Notes: generated from the letters alone by a model not told the origin. Positions 37,158 to 48,332 are shown, counted from the first letter of the stretch. The stretch: 64,000 nt of DNA from Leptospira wolbachii serovar Codice str. CDC (GCF_000332515.2 NZ_AOGZ02000013.1:1-64000); one strand, 5' to 3'. Numbers and translations are program-made.

Positions 37158-38024
37158 TTAGATGGGATTCAATTTTTCAAGAAAACGTACAGAACCATTT
37201 GGACTCATTTCAAACTGAGTGGAACAACCCGGGCATTCATGTTTGCCAAATTTGTGAAGCCGTAGCCTTGTCCCACAAACTTCACATTGGATGATTCTTT
37301 CGATCGCTTCTAATTGTTTGGTTTTGGACTGGATGTAACTGGGAATGGTGACACGTTTTTCTTCTGATTCGGGAGAGGTTTTATAAACGGCAAATCTTCT
37401 TTCCAATTCATGGTTCAGAGTCTCTTTGATTTCCAAACGAAGGCTATTCAGTTTTTCTTCCAAAACCGTTTCCATCGGAGAAGAGCTGGTTTTTACCGTT
37501 GGCGTCTGTTCTATTTCATCCCCATCGGAAATGGATTCCAGTTGCGAAATGGGTTCTTTCGAACTATAGGAAGAATCCCTGTCCTTAGATTTTCCCGTAA
37601 AATAAAAACGGATTCTGTTTTCGTTTGCGGCAGTTGCGGATGCAGTGGACTCTACAGGCGAAGGTTTTGTATCTGAAGCCACTGAATGTTTTGGATCCAT
37701 TTGCAAAAGAAAGGATTCTGCTTGGCTATGGCTTCGAAAGATGGGAAGACGATCAAAAAGTCCAACAAGACTCAAAACATCTTCCACTTCTTGTTTCACT
37801 CCATAAATGGCATACACCGCACCCATCTTTGTGATCTGTTTATGGATTTTAACAAGGATACTGATTCCATTCGATGTGATAAAATCCAAGGCACCAAACT
37901 GAAATAAAAACTTCCGATACCCTTTGCCTACTTGGGATTCAAAGTAACGGTAGAAATCCTCAGCACTGGTTCCATCCAAACCACCTTTTAGTTGAATTGA
38001 AAAAACTTTATCTTTGGGTTCCAT
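37158..38024 (-). CDS. STAS domain protein with C-terminal zinc ribbon
   Basis: A 288-aa protein. Residues 1-108 are a STAS domain, with the conserved Ser region LDFITSNGIS (Ser51). A Ser/Thr/Glu-rich linker (115-185) follows, then a helical coiled-coil-like part (186-215) and a zinc ribbon (C247, C250, C264, C267; CEVC and CPGC pairs). It could be a switch protein whose state is controlled by phosphorylation. It lies 3 bases after the membrane sensor gene and 11 bases before murJ. Domain calls are firm; the role is inference. Confidence 0.75.
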   Translation of the reverse strand: MEPKDKVFSIQLKGGLDGTSAEDFYRYFESQVGKGYRKFLFQFGALDFITSNGISILVKIHKQITKMGAVYAIYGVKQEVEDVLSLVGLFDRLPIFRSHSQAESFLLQMDPKHSVASDTKPSPVESTASATAANENRIRFYFTGKSKDRDSSYSSKEPISQLESISDGDEIEQTPTVKTSSSPMETVLEEKLNSLRLEIKETLNHELERRFAVYKTSPESEEKRVTIPSYIQSKTKQLEAIERIIQCEVCGTRLRLHKFGKHECPGCSTQFEMSPNGSVRFLEKLNPI

Positions 38025-38027
38025 ATT

Positions 38028-39023
38028 CTATCCTAAAAAGATCGCATCACGGATCGGTGTTTGGTGAGAATCAGAAGATATAGTAGAGACAAGCGGGCCT
38101 TCTGATAGAATTTCCACTTCACTCGTCGTCCCGGCGGTCACAACGGTTTCCCCGTTTGGTTCTGCTGTTAGGTCAACAATCGGCTCTACTTGACTCTCTT
38201 TTGTTTCCAAAGTCTCTACCGTTTTTTTCTCAAAGAGGGGCAATCCCGTAGATTCTTTTGGAGTAATACTAGAGTCCCTAGCAACTAACATGGTGTAGGC
38301 AACAAAAGCCCCAGTCAAAATCAAACTCACAACAAAAGCAAATAATATATAATTAAAAACCATCCATTCCACAAGTTTCCATTGGTTTTCAAAAAGTAAC
38401 CCTAAGTTCCCTCTTTCATAAACCAAAATCACAAGACCCGTAACATCCAGTGTTCCTGGTTTGTAAAGTGGTGAAGTCAGTCTTACTGTGTTGGACTTTG
38501 CTAATGGCAAATAAGAAACGACCCATTCAAAACCAGAACGAACTTTGGGATCCCGTTTGGAATTAAGGATGGGATTTTCTCCATTTTCCGCCTCTGACCA
38601 TTCCCATTTTTTCATCCGAATTCCTTTTTTAAAGAAAGTCGAATGGAGGAGTGTCTCATCCGGTTTTCGATTTTTCAATTCATCCGGTGTGTAAATGGTA
38701 TCTGTAGAAACAAGAAGGGTGGCATCTACAGAATACAAACTGATCTTTTTGATGTAAAACTCTTCGGGATCATTTTTGGATTGTTCCACATAACGATGAA
38801 ACATCTTTTCTAATTCCACATAACCTTCGTTCTGTAGTCTTTGTTCCGAACTTTTAGCCAGTGCCAGTGTCAAATCCCGAGCTCTATGGTCAGAAACAAA
38901 CTGCTCTTGGGTTAACGCATTTTGTAAAGATTCATAAAAAGTCCAAACCACAGCACTTAGGGCCAAGGTCTCACAGAGGAAAAAGAAAAGAATAAAGGAT
39001 AGAAAAAAACGTGAATATTTCAT
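38028..39023 (-). CDS. Two-helix membrane sensor-like protein with low-complexity tail
   Basis: A 331-aa protein: one N-terminal transmembrane helix (about 6-28), an extracytoplasmic region (30-215) that could be a Cache/PAS-like sensor fold, a second helix (about 231-255, FNYILFAFVVSLILTGAFVAY), and a cytoplasmic Thr/Glu-rich tail without a recognised output domain. The layout of a sensor without a kinase suggests it signals through a partner, the STAS protein 3 bases downstream being the obvious candidate. No named family recognised. Confidence 0.65.
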   Translation of the reverse strand: MKYSRFFLSFILFFFLCETLALSAVVWTFYESLQNALTQEQFVSDHRARDLTLALAKSSEQRLQNEGYVELEKMFHRYVEQSKNDPEEFYIKKISLYSVDATLLVSTDTIYTPDELKNRKPDETLLHSTFFKKGIRMKKWEWSEAENGENPILNSKRDPKVRSGFEWVVSYLPLAKSNTVRLTSPLYKPGTLDVTGLVILVYERGNLGLLFENQWKLVEWMVFNYILFAFVVSLILTGAFVAYTMLVARDSSITPKESTGLPLFEKKTVETLETKESQVEPIVDLTAEPNGETVVTAGTTSEVEILSEGPLVSTISSDSHQTPIRDAIFLG

Positions 39024-39083
39024 AGATCCCCCTTATACCTTTCGGCCGATTGGATGGATTTACAGAGGAAAATACAAAGGAAA

Positions 39084-39743
39084 TTATGGAAGTAAGTCTA
39101 GAAATGTATTGGCGAAACTCATTACAAACTCAAGCCGTTTCTTCGGGAAATCCTCAGGCTTTCCTAACCGAAGAAGAGAAGTCATGTCCTCCGACCTCGC
39201 ACCACAAGGATTGATGAGAGAGAATGTTTTCAGATCATTCACTGCGTTCAACGCAAATCCAAAACTAGTAAAGTAGGACTTGGCGTAAATTCCTTCCGAG
39301 ATAAGTTTTTGTTTCGGCTCCTCCACGGTATATAAGCCCGGGGCTTTTGGATTTTCTTCCACCGGTACTCCCCAAGTCTCCTGGACGGCTTTCACCAAAC
39401 TTTGGTTTAAGTTACGTAAAAAATCCCCAAGACTTAGATCCCTTTTTTTCAAATCAATATGCAGGTATCCCACAATTTGGCCGGGTTCATGGGCGGTAAA
39501 GTCCCCTCCTCTTTGCAGAGTGACAAGCTCCACTCCCAAAGAAGAGAGAAGACTTGGAGAAACCAAAAGATTTTCCGCTTTCGCACCTATGCCCCCTGTT
39601 AAACATGGACTGTGTTCTAAAAAGAGCATGGATTCCCTTCGATTTTTCCTGGAATTTTCCTGGAATTTCACGTATCTTAAGTACGGAACAATCGAAGGAA
39701 ACAGGTAAGAAGGAAGTCCTTTTCGATGGAGAAACTTTGTCAT
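39084..39743 (-). CDS. lipB: Octanoyl-[acyl-carrier-protein] transferase LipB
   Basis: A 219-aa enzyme that moves octanoyl from ACP to lipoyl domains. It has LEHSPCLTGG, RGGDFTAHEPGQIVGYLHI (usual RGGxxTxHGPGQ with Glu in place of Gly), the catalytic Lys in KLISEG and the catalytic Cys in NPCGARSEDM. LipA is not in the window. Its start codon lies inside the 5' end of the divergent Panacea-like gene (18-base overlap), so each promoter must lie within the other gene. Confidence 0.9.
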   Translation of the reverse strand: MTKFLHRKGLPSYLFPSIVPYLRYVKFQENSRKNRRESMLFLEHSPCLTGGIGAKAENLLVSPSLLSSLGVELVTLQRGGDFTAHEPGQIVGYLHIDLKKRDLSLGDFLRNLNQSLVKAVQETWGVPVEENPKAPGLYTVEEPKQKLISEGIYAKSYFTSFGFALNAVNDLKTFSLINPCGARSEDMTSLLRLGKPEDFPKKRLEFVMSFANTFLDLLP

Positions 39744-40259
39744 GCGATCCTTTGGATCCTCGAAAAATCACCCAATGGTAGAGCCCGCCTGGATTTGGCG
39801 AAGCTTCTCTACTATTCGGATGGTGTTCATTTCCAAAAACATGCGGAGATGATCACAAGAGGAGACTATATCCACTTAGAAGACTCCCCTTACCCCGTCA
39901 AACTGAACGAAGCCCTTTTATTTCTAAAAGAGAAAGGCCATATCGATGCCATTCCCAAAATAGAGGGAAATGGAATCCAAGGGTTTACATTACGATTCTT
40001 AAAACCAATGGACGGGCTCATTCTGTCTAGGGAAGACAAACGGGTGATGATGAAAGTTGTGGAAGCTTTCCGAGGCCGAGTTGTGGATGAAAATCGCCAC
40101 TACCCCAACCTTTACGAAAACTACGTAGTCACCCCCCTCTTCGATGCCATTCCTTTTTCTGTGGAAAGGATCAATACGAAAATCCATGTTCTCGTCCAAA
40201 AAAGCCTTTTGAATCTATCAGGCAAAATGTTTAGAGTTTTATTTGAGAGGTCAGAATGA
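39726..40259 (+). CDS. Panacea/SocA-like domain protein (DUF4065-related)
   Basis: A 177-aa protein. The N-terminal part [33 protein letters not shown] fits the Panacea (SocA-like) antitoxin fold, which in other bacteria serves as a protein adaptor or chaperone-like antitoxin. No toxin is adjacent; instead the gene runs into panD with a 4-base ATGA overlap. It also overlaps the divergent lipB start. The family call is from pattern only; coupling to panD is directly seen. Confidence 0.6.
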   Translation: MEKLCHAILWILEKSPNGRARLDLAKLLYYSDGVHFQKHAEMITRGDYIHLEDSPYPVKLNEALLFLKEKGHIDAIPKIEGNGIQGFTLRFLKPMDGLILSREDKRVMMKVVEAFRGRVVDENRHYPNLYENYVVTPLFDAIPFSVERINTKIHVLVQKSLLNLSGKMFRVLFERSE

Positions 40260-40612
40260 TCATCACTGTTTGCAAAGGCAAAATCCATAGAGCCGTCGTC
40301 ACCGAGGCGGAACTCCACTACGAAGGTAGTCTCACCGTTGACCAAGACCTAATGGACCTGGCCGGAATGAAACCCTATGAACAAGTGAGTGTGGTGAACG
40401 TCAATAACGGAGCTCGGTTCGAAACCTATCTAATTGTGGGAGAACGGGGTTCGGGAACCATCTGTTTGAATGGGGCCGCGGCAAGACTCGGGATGAAAGG
40501 GGACAAAGTCATCATCATCACCTACGGTCAAGTGGCAGAAAAAGAGCTTCCCACAGATTACAAACCCAAGGTAGTCTTCGTAGACGAGAACAATCGCCCG
40601 AAAAAAGCCTAA
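40256..40612 (+). CDS. panD: Aspartate 1-decarboxylase PanD
   Basis: A 118-aa proenzyme making beta-alanine for pantothenate and CoA. The self-cleavage site is at Gly24-Ser25 in YEGSLTVD, with Lys9 and Tyr residues in the expected places (VCKGKIHRA), and GAAARL further on. Cleaved Ser25 becomes the pyruvoyl group. The start overlaps the stop of the Panacea-like gene. No panB/panC nearby, and no PanZ homologue seen in the window. Confidence 0.95.
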   Translation: MIITVCKGKIHRAVVTEAELHYEGSLTVDQDLMDLAGMKPYEQVSVVNVNNGARFETYLIVGERGSGTICLNGAAARLGMKGDKVIIITYGQVAEKELPTDYKPKVVFVDENNRPKKA

Positions 40613-40677
40613 TTTCCCTAATTTTTCTAGGCCATTTCTTCGATACTAACTGTATAAACCAAATTGGTAGTCGGAAC

Positions 40678-41532
40678 ATGAACAAAACAATATTCGCCAT
40701 TTCATTCACCCTACTCACTTGTGCCCTATTCGCACAAGAATCAGGGAATACCCAAGGGACTCCGGGGACTGTTGCCTCTTCTAAGGACAACCGAGACTTG
40801 TATCCACTCTCAATGTACGATGCAAGGATACGCCTAAAAGGTGTAAGCTTTGTTAGACGACATGCTGATACAGGAAAAGGCGAATTTTTGGATGTCCAAG
40901 TAGAGTTGGAGTCTAGAGTTCCAGAAAATAACGAGTATGCTATTTACGTTCTTGCGGGATTCGAAGGCGACCGAAGTAATCCAGACGAAAGAAGACTCAT
41001 TCCCTATCCTGCTTGGAGAAAGGCTGATCCAGAAAAAGACGAAAGAACTTTATACTTTTCTAATGTAATGCCAACTCCAGTCACTGCCAAAGAAATCTGG
41101 GGCGAAGAAACTTATGCAAAGAAAAAAGCAGAAGTAGAAAAACGCCACTATGCCGGTTTTGAAGCAGAAATGCCAGAGCCTACATTCACTGAGGTAGTTG
41201 ATTACCTATGTAAAAACAATGCGAAGGCACTCCCCTTTACGCTGTTTGGTGAAACTGGTCCTACAAAAGACAAACAAGTTGTTTATAACTACGTAGCACA
41301 AACTGAGGATGAGAGAAAACGCCAAGTACATGAAACTCTTCCCAAACATACCTACACGATTTACAATAACAAGTATCGTGCGGCAATCACAAGCCACCAC
41401 TACACACAATACCGACCAAACTTTTTAACTTTTAATAAAGTGGCCATCCTTGTGTTTGATACAAAGAAACCAACCAACAGCCTTCTTTTTAGAAAGTTCA
41501 TCGATATTTCTGATTTAAAAATTACGTATTAA
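40678..41532 (+). CDS. Exported protein of unknown function
   Basis: A 284-aa protein with a clear signal peptide (residues 1-19, ending LFAQ) and no lipobox. The mature part is polar, rich in Lys/Glu and aromatic residues, with beta-rich predicted character and no recognised domain. Probably periplasmic. It follows panD by 65 bases with its own leader. ATG 40678 is the only start giving the signal peptide. Confidence 0.7.
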   Translation: MNKTIFAISFTLLTCALFAQESGNTQGTPGTVASSKDNRDLYPLSMYDARIRLKGVSFVRRHADTGKGEFLDVQVELESRVPENNEYAIYVLAGFEGDRSNPDERRLIPYPAWRKADPEKDERTLYFSNVMPTPVTAKEIWGEETYAKKKAEVEKRHYAGFEAEMPEPTFTEVVDYLCKNNAKALPFTLFGETGPTKDKQVVYNYVAQTEDERKRQVHETLPKHTYTIYNNKYRAAITSHHYTQYRPNFLTFNKVAILVFDTKKPTNSLLFRKFIDISDLKITY

Positions 41533-41604
41533 TGAGATTATTTCCAGGACCGAAGTTTTGGTCTTGGAAATCCGACATCTGACCTTTAGAAGTCCAACTG
41601 GATT

Positions 41605-41817
41605 CTAGTGGTCAGCGCCTTCTGGACGGATGGGGGGGAATTGTTCCGAAGCCCTCACCCTCCACTCGTCCTCCGGATGGTTCAAATGCAACCAACCGTT
41701 CGCAAAGTCCCAACGACCATCCAAATCCAAAAAATCCCAGAAAATCGCCTGGTTCATGTATTTGTAGGTGTCGAGTAGATCGAGTAAGTCCCGTTGTTTT
41801 CGGGGAGAATTTTCCAT
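41605..41817 (-). CDS. Small hypothetical protein
   Basis: A 70-aa ORF filling an otherwise empty spacer between the exported protein and the helical protein at 41904. It is acidic and Trp-rich (WDFLDLDGRWDFANGW) with no known motif. Composition looks coding, and it begins with ATG, but no family or convincing ribosome-binding site supports it. Confidence 0.4.
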   Translation of the reverse strand: MENSPRKQRDLLDLLDTYKYMNQAIFWDFLDLDGRWDFANGWLHLNHPEDEWRVRASEQFPPIRPEGADH

Positions 41818-41903
41818 TCTATTCCAGTTTCGGTAAGATGCCCCCCTGGTCGATGTTTTTTATGGACAAAACGAATCGATTCTGCCGAAAATGATACCAG
41901 ACC

Positions 41904-42713
41904 ATGGCAATCACAAAGGAAAAAAAAGCTGACTTCAACGACAAACTGGTAGATTTCAAAAACTACCTAGAAGAGCTGAAAAAAGAAGCCAATATCTACA
42001 AAGTCCAAGCTAAAAAAAGCAAGGATATGGAACCTTATTTTAATCTATCTCTTGCCATCAACTCCATCAAAACAATTAACACCTGTATTGTGATCAATGA
42101 ACTTTCTACAGCCATCTTAGAAATCAATAATAACAATTACTTAGAAACAGCAAGAAAGGAAATTTATAACACTATTTCCTACATCGAAAAAACGGTAGGA
42201 AACAACGTGGATGGTTCCCTTTCGGAAAACAAAGAACTTCTAGCAAAAATCGAAAGATTCACACCCACACAGAGACTGAACCTAATCAAAGGTCTACTGC
42301 AAGCGATGAAAAAAACCATAACGGCTTTTGGAACCAACTCTAAGTGGAAATGGTCTTGGCCAGACATCAATTTTCGAATTGCCGCTTGTACCAAAAATCT
42401 TTTTGATTTTATCGCTTACGAAAGAGAGCAGGATTTGGAAAATCCTTATTACTACATTCGCAAAGAACACTTCAATCTTGTCATAGAACTTGCTAACCAA
42501 GCAGCACAGGATTATAGGACAAAATTTGAAATGTCTACACAAGATTCCACAGATTTGAAACATTCTGTAGAAATGTTGGAGATGAACCGTAAGATATTCC
42601 AAATTACAGGCGAAAATGAGGATTTGGAAAAAACCAAAACTCTCATTGAGTCCTTCCAACAAAAGATCGCCGACCTCGAATCCGACGATAAAAAGAAAAA
42701 AAAGAAACAATAA
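41904..42713 (+). CDS. Helical cytosolic protein, unknown function
   Basis: A 269-aa protein, almost entirely alpha-helical and charged, with a Lys-rich C-terminus (DDKKKKKKQ). No signal peptide, membrane segment or recognised domain. A central stretch with [20 protein letters not shown] is the most distinctive segment. It lies upstream of trxA with 73 bases between; any functional link is unknown. Confidence 0.7.
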   Translation: MAITKEKKADFNDKLVDFKNYLEELKKEANIYKVQAKKSKDMEPYFNLSLAINSIKTINTCIVINELSTAILEINNNNYLETARKEIYNTISYIEKTVGNNVDGSLSENKELLAKIERFTPTQRLNLIKGLLQAMKKTITAFGTNSKWKWSWPDINFRIAACTKNLFDFIAYEREQDLENPYYYIRKEHFNLVIELANQAAQDYRTKFEMSTQDSTDLKHSVEMLEMNRKIFQITGENEDLEKTKTLIESFQQKIADLESDDKKKKKKQ

Positions 42714-42786
42714 TCGACGTTTTTCCCTAGAATCCCCAGTCTAGTTTATAGAAAGGGCAATACTTTTCAAAAGGAGATTTCGAAAT

Positions 42787-43098
42787 ATGGCACTAACGGA
42801 AATCACTGACGCCAATTTCAAAGCAGAGACTGCTAAAGGCGTTGTTTTAGTGGATTGTTGGGCGGAATGGTGCGGACCTTGTCGAATGGTAGCTCCGGTT
42901 CTCGATGAACTATCACAAGAAATGGCTGATATCAAAATTACAAAGCTAAACGTTGATTTCAATCAGAAGACGGCGCAGGAATTGGGAATCCAATCTATCC
43001 CTACCCTTCTTCTCTATAAAGACGGAGTTTTAGTGGATAAAGCAATTGGAGCTTTACCAAAACCGCAAATTAAAAAATTTATAGAAAATCACAAGTAG
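42787..43098 (+). CDS. trxA: Thioredoxin
   Basis: A 103-aa thioredoxin with the active site WCGPC (Cys29, Cys32), the cis-Pro segment SIPTLLLYK and the usual length. It reduces disulfides in cytosolic proteins such as ribonucleotide reductase and peroxidases. RBS AAGGAG precedes the ATG. It is followed after 18 bases by the MBL/cyclic-nucleotide gene, so the two are probably cotranscribed. Confidence 0.96.
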   Translation: MALTEITDANFKAETAKGVVLVDCWAEWCGPCRMVAPVLDELSQEMADIKITKLNVDFNQKTAQELGIQSIPTLLLYKDGVLVDKAIGALPKPQIKKFIENHK

Positions 43099-43116
43099 GA
43101 AATAAATTATCCCCTA

Positions 43117-45270
43117 ATGGTCAGTTCAGAACCGAATGGTTTTACCGCACTCCCTAGAGGGGGATATTTAGTCGATACCTCGGAAGGGTACATCCAAATT
43201 GGATCCCCTCCCGAAACAATTAAAGACACCATGGGGTTGGAAAAGAAAACCCCGCTGGTGTTTGTCCTTCCCAATAAATTCTTCCACGTCGAAAAAGGGA
43301 TCTCCATTGCGGAGTTAGAATTCCCCATTTACTTTAACTTCTTCTTTCGTGGTGGTAAAAAAACATTTATTGTCTGTTCACCGGAACAAAAAGAGCAACT
43401 AACAATTGTTCTCGGGGAATCTCTTATGGGTCCCCAGGAACTCAACTTAGCTTCTGAGTTTATTGACGGAACGGAAAGTTTTGGTTTCCCCGACATCAAA
43501 GCCGAAATGGCACATTTCCGTAGTTACAAAACTATGGAAGAAGTAGTGGAGTTTGTTCTCTTTGATGAAAACCACAAAGCAAAATTTGGAAAGATCACGA
43601 TCGAACAACTTCCTTCCAATGAATTTCTCATTGTGGACGGTGATAAAAAAATCAAAACTCCGGGAGAGGTCGACTTCCATGTGAAGTATGATATTGGAAA
43701 AAGGTTAGAAGAACCCTTCCAACCTCCTATCATCGGGATCACATGCCTTGGCCCTTCGCATGGATTTGACCCTACAGACAACACTTCTGGTTTTATCATT
43801 TGGCTAAACGGACAAGGGATTATGGTGGATCCCCCGGTCAACTCTACCGAGTGGTTACGGGAATCCAATGTAAATCCCAAGTTCATCAACTCTATCATTC
43901 TCACTCACTGCCACGCTGACCATGATGCGGGAACCTTCCAAAAGATTTTAGAAGAGTCCAAAATCACGATTTATGCTACAGCAACAGTGATGGAATCCTT
44001 TCTTAAAAAATATTGCAGCCTAACAAAGATTCCGCGTCGCGAAATTACAGACCTTTTTGACTTTATCCCAGTTGTGATTGGAAGGCCGACCATCATCAAT
44101 GGGGGTGAATTTTATTTTCACTACGCCCCCCACTCCATTCCTTCTGTGGGATTTGAATTCTTCTTCCAAGACCAATCCTTCTATTATACCTCCGACCACT
44201 TAAATGATCCGGAAGCCTTCGAAGAGATGTACAAAAAAGGTGTGTTTCCAGAAACCAGATACCAGTTCTTAAAAGACTTCCCTTGGGATCGTAAAATCAT
44301 CTATCATGAAGCGGGAGTCCCCCCTCTTCACACGAAGATCAGTTATCTTGCTTCCCTACCGGAAGAAGTACAAAAAAGAATTACCGTTTATCATATTGCA
44401 GCCAAAGATATGCCGGAAGGGAACCACCTAACTCTCGCTAAATTTGGAATCGAAAATACTTTGTATCCAGAGATCACTCCTCCGAAACACCAAGAGGCAT
44501 TCCAACTTTTAGAAATCCTTTCGCAAATTGATATTTTCTCAGGATTCCCGATCGAGAAGGCTAAGGAATTTTTGCAAGTAGTGAAGGAAGAAAAATTCCG
44601 CCGTGGGGAACAAATCATCAAAAAAGGAACTCATGGGGATCGCTTTTTTATCATCGCCTCAGGGAATGTTCGTTTTGAAGGACTTTCGGGGGACCATTCT
44701 GCGGTCAAAAGATACGGAACTTATGAATACTTTGGCGAGGCATCACTGATTTTGGATACAGCCCGCCAGGCAGATGTGTATGCAGAAACCGATGTTCTTG
44801 CTCTCACCATAGAAAAAACTCGGTTTTTTCAGTTCATTCGCGGATCCAAACTCCACGAAAACCTAATCAAACTCAATAGCATCCGAGAGACCAATACCTG
44901 GAAAACACTCACTGAGTCCCAAACCTTCCGGGGTCTCACGAGTTACCAAGTCACCCAACTAGAACTCATCCTCAAACTCGAAACCGTAAAAAAGGAAGCC
45001 TCTCTCATTGAAGAAGGCCAAACCTTTCACAATGCCTTTATTGTGCGTTCAGGAACCGTTGTCGTCATGCAAAACCACAAAACCATCCGAGAACTGGGTG
45101 CCGGAGACTTTGTCGGGGAGATCTATTCCCTTACCAAAAACCTTCCTTCTAATTTCAGTTTCATCGCTTGGCCGGGTACAGAATTGTATGTTCTCTCCGA
45201 AGAAGATGCCATTCAGTACATTAAGAAAAATCCCGGTGTCTACATGAAGCTGAACACTGTTTATAATTGA
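43117..45270 (+). CDS. MBL-fold hydrolase with two cyclic-nucleotide-binding domains
   Basis: A 717-aa protein. A metallo-beta-lactamase domain in the first 440 residues has THCHADHDAG (HxHxDH, about residue 263), a YTSDH and an HEAGVPP ligand region. Two cyclic-nucleotide-binding-like domains follow: the first (about 465-590) has FGEASLILDTARQADV, close to the phosphate-binding cassette; the second (about 600-710) has FVGEIYSL but lacks the Arg. The first may bind cAMP or cGMP and regulate the hydrolase. The substrate is unknown. It follows trxA closely. Confidence 0.85.
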   Translation: MVSSEPNGFTALPRGGYLVDTSEGYIQIGSPPETIKDTMGLEKKTPLVFVLPNKFFHVEKGISIAELEFPIYFNFFFRGGKKTFIVCSPEQKEQLTIVLGESLMGPQELNLASEFIDGTESFGFPDIKAEMAHFRSYKTMEEVVEFVLFDENHKAKFGKITIEQLPSNEFLIVDGDKKIKTPGEVDFHVKYDIGKRLEEPFQPPIIGITCLGPSHGFDPTDNTSGFIIWLNGQGIMVDPPVNSTEWLRESNVNPKFINSIILTHCHADHDAGTFQKILEESKITIYATATVMESFLKKYCSLTKIPRREITDLFDFIPVVIGRPTIINGGEFYFHYAPHSIPSVGFEFFFQDQSFYYTSDHLNDPEAFEEMYKKGVFPETRYQFLKDFPWDRKIIYHEAGVPPLHTKISYLASLPEEVQKRITVYHIAAKDMPEGNHLTLAKFGIENTLYPEITPPKHQEAFQLLEILSQIDIFSGFPIEKAKEFLQVVKEEKFRRGEQIIKKGTHGDRFFIIASGNVRFEGLSGDHSAVKRYGTYEYFGEASLILDTARQADVYAETDVLALTIEKTRFFQFIRGSKLHENLIKLNSIRETNTWKTLTESQTFRGLTSYQVTQLELILKLETVKKEASLIEEGQTFHNAFIVRSGTVVVMQNHKTIRELGAGDFVGEIYSLTKNLPSNFSFIAWPGTELYVLSEEDAIQYIKKNPGVYMKLNTVYN

Positions 45271-45321
45271 CCTCATTTCGCCATTTCTGTAACATTTCCA
45301 TATCAAGGAGTCACAAATCAC

Positions 45322-46452
45322 ATGGAGCGTATCCTCCCCTTTACTGAAGAACACCATCAATTCCGCGAGATGGCTCGGAAATTTTTTGAAACAGAAGTTA
45401 AACCACACCACGAAGAATGGGAAAAAAACCATATCGTACCCAAAGAAGTTTGGAGAAAGGCCGGAGAGAACGGTCTCCTCTGCCCAGATGTTCCCGCCGA
45501 ATATGGTGGTTCTGGTGCTGACTTTCTTTACAATATCATCATCATTGAAGAATCTTCCCGCGTAGGAAATAGTGGATTCTTTATCTCCCTCCACAATGAC
45601 GTGATTGCACCCTACATCTCCACTTATGCAAACGACGAACAAAAGAAACGTTGGTTGCCTAAATGTGCGTCCGGTGAATCCATCCTTGCCGTAGCGATGA
45701 CAGAACCAGGTGCTGGTTCGGATCTAAAGTCGCTACGCACAAGTGCCGTCGACATGGGTGATCACTTCGTAGTAAATGGACAGAAAACATTTATCTCGAA
45801 CGGACAACTCGCTGACCTAATCATCACTGCCGTCAAACACGATAACGGAACCATTTCCCTTGTGATGATTGAAGAAGGAATGAAGGGATTTGAAAGAGGC
45901 CGTAACTTAGATAAAATTGGTCTCAAAGCACAAGATACTTCAGAATTGTATTTCAACGATGTGATTGTTCCAAAGACAAACCTTATCGGCAAACAAGGAC
46001 AAGGTTTTCGTTACCTCATGCAAAAACTAGCACAGGAACGTTTGGTACTTTCTGTAGCAGCTGTGGAAGCAACAAGACTCGTTCAAAAAATCACTCTTCA
46101 ATACATCAAAGAACGTAAGGCATTTGGCCAAAAGATCGGTTCCTTCCAAAACACCAAATTCAAAATGGCGGAGATGGCAACGGAACTAGAAATGGCTCAA
46201 GTATTCTGTGATAAGGTTGTTATGGAACACATGAAAGGTGAAAACACAACCGCAGAAGCTTCTATGTGTAAATGGTATACAACAGAGATGCAAAAACGCC
46301 ATACAGATGAGTGTTTACAATTCTTTGGTGGTTACGGTTACATGATGGAGTATCCAATCGCAAGAGCTTACCTCGATGCAAGGATCCAAACCATTTATGC
46401 AGGAACCACAGAGATTATGAAAGAAATCATTGGTAGAAGTTTAGGACTATAA
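45322..46452 (+). CDS. Acyl-CoA dehydrogenase
   Basis: A 376-aa FAD enzyme of the fatty-acid/branched-chain oxidation family. It has AMTEPGAGSDLKSLRT, the FISNGQLADLI segment, QFFGGYGYMMEYPIARAYLDARIQTIYAGTTEIMKEIIGR with the catalytic Glu in YAGTTE. A preferred chain length cannot be assigned. AAGGAG (45304-45309) precedes the ATG. A rho-independent terminator follows at 46498. Confidence 0.93.
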   Translation: MERILPFTEEHHQFREMARKFFETEVKPHHEEWEKNHIVPKEVWRKAGENGLLCPDVPAEYGGSGADFLYNIIIIEESSRVGNSGFFISLHNDVIAPYISTYANDEQKKRWLPKCASGESILAVAMTEPGAGSDLKSLRTSAVDMGDHFVVNGQKTFISNGQLADLIITAVKHDNGTISLVMIEEGMKGFERGRNLDKIGLKAQDTSELYFNDVIVPKTNLIGKQGQGFRYLMQKLAQERLVLSVAAVEATRLVQKITLQYIKERKAFGQKIGSFQNTKFKMAEMATELEMAQVFCDKVVMEHMKGENTTAEASMCKWYTTEMQKRHTDECLQFFGGYGYMMEYPIARAYLDARIQTIYAGTTEIMKEIIGRSLGL

Positions 46453-46497
46453 TTTCTAAACCTATCTAATTTTTTAAACCTCTAGTTTTTAAAAAAG

Positions 46498-46526
46498 AAA
46501 ACCCGGCGCACTTGGCCGGGTTTTTC
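46498..46526 (+). terminator. Rho-independent terminator after acyl-CoA dehydrogenase
   Basis: ACCCGGC (46501-46507) and GCCGGGT (46515-46521) form a GC-rich stem, extended by flanking A/T pairs, followed by TTTTT. It lies 45 bases after the acyl-CoA dehydrogenase stop and before the convergent thiC end; the upstream A-run means it may also terminate thiC. Confidence 0.85.
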
Positions 46527-46595
46527 TATTGGAATCGAAGGCAAAATCTACGAAATAACTTGAGTTAGCTGATTTACAAAATTAGACAATTTTGA

Positions 46596-48152
<1,557 letters not shown>

Positions 48153-48187
48153 TCAGAAAAACTAAGGATACAAATTCAAAACTTCAA

Positions 48188-48204
48188 AGGATAGAAACTA
48201 TCCT
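48188..48204 (-). terminator. Candidate riboswitch-controlled hairpin ahead of thiC
   Basis: AGGATAG and CTATCCT form a 7-base stem with an AAA loop (on the transcribed strand TTT), 24 bases past the aptamer and followed on that strand by a T-rich stretch. It is a plausible expression platform, though the T-run is imperfect. Confidence 0.4.
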
Positions 48205-48228
48205 AAAAAATCTTTGGACTTTTCTCGT

Positions 48229-48332
48229 TTCCCTTCGCAAGCATTACCAGGATCAGGTTCAAAAAGGGTAATTCTCAGCCAAGTCCCCACTCTCAAAAAC
48301 TTGAAAGTTTGGGAACCGAGCACCCCTAACGG
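48229..48332 (-). ncRNA. TPP riboswitch aptamer (THI box) upstream of thiC
   Basis: Reading the minus strand, the region starts around the TAGGGGTGCTCGG block, then has CTGAGAATTACCC and finally GAACCTGATCCTGGTAATGC followed by TTGCGAAGGGAAA. These match the conserved parts of the thiamine-pyrophosphate aptamer in the right order. It lies 115 bases ahead of the thiC start. TPP binding would shut off thiC expression. Confidence 0.9.

Noticed and set aside
40678..41532. Assignment of the exported protein to a named Leptospira surface protein
   Set aside because: I see a signal peptide and nothing else diagnostic; a name would be a guess.
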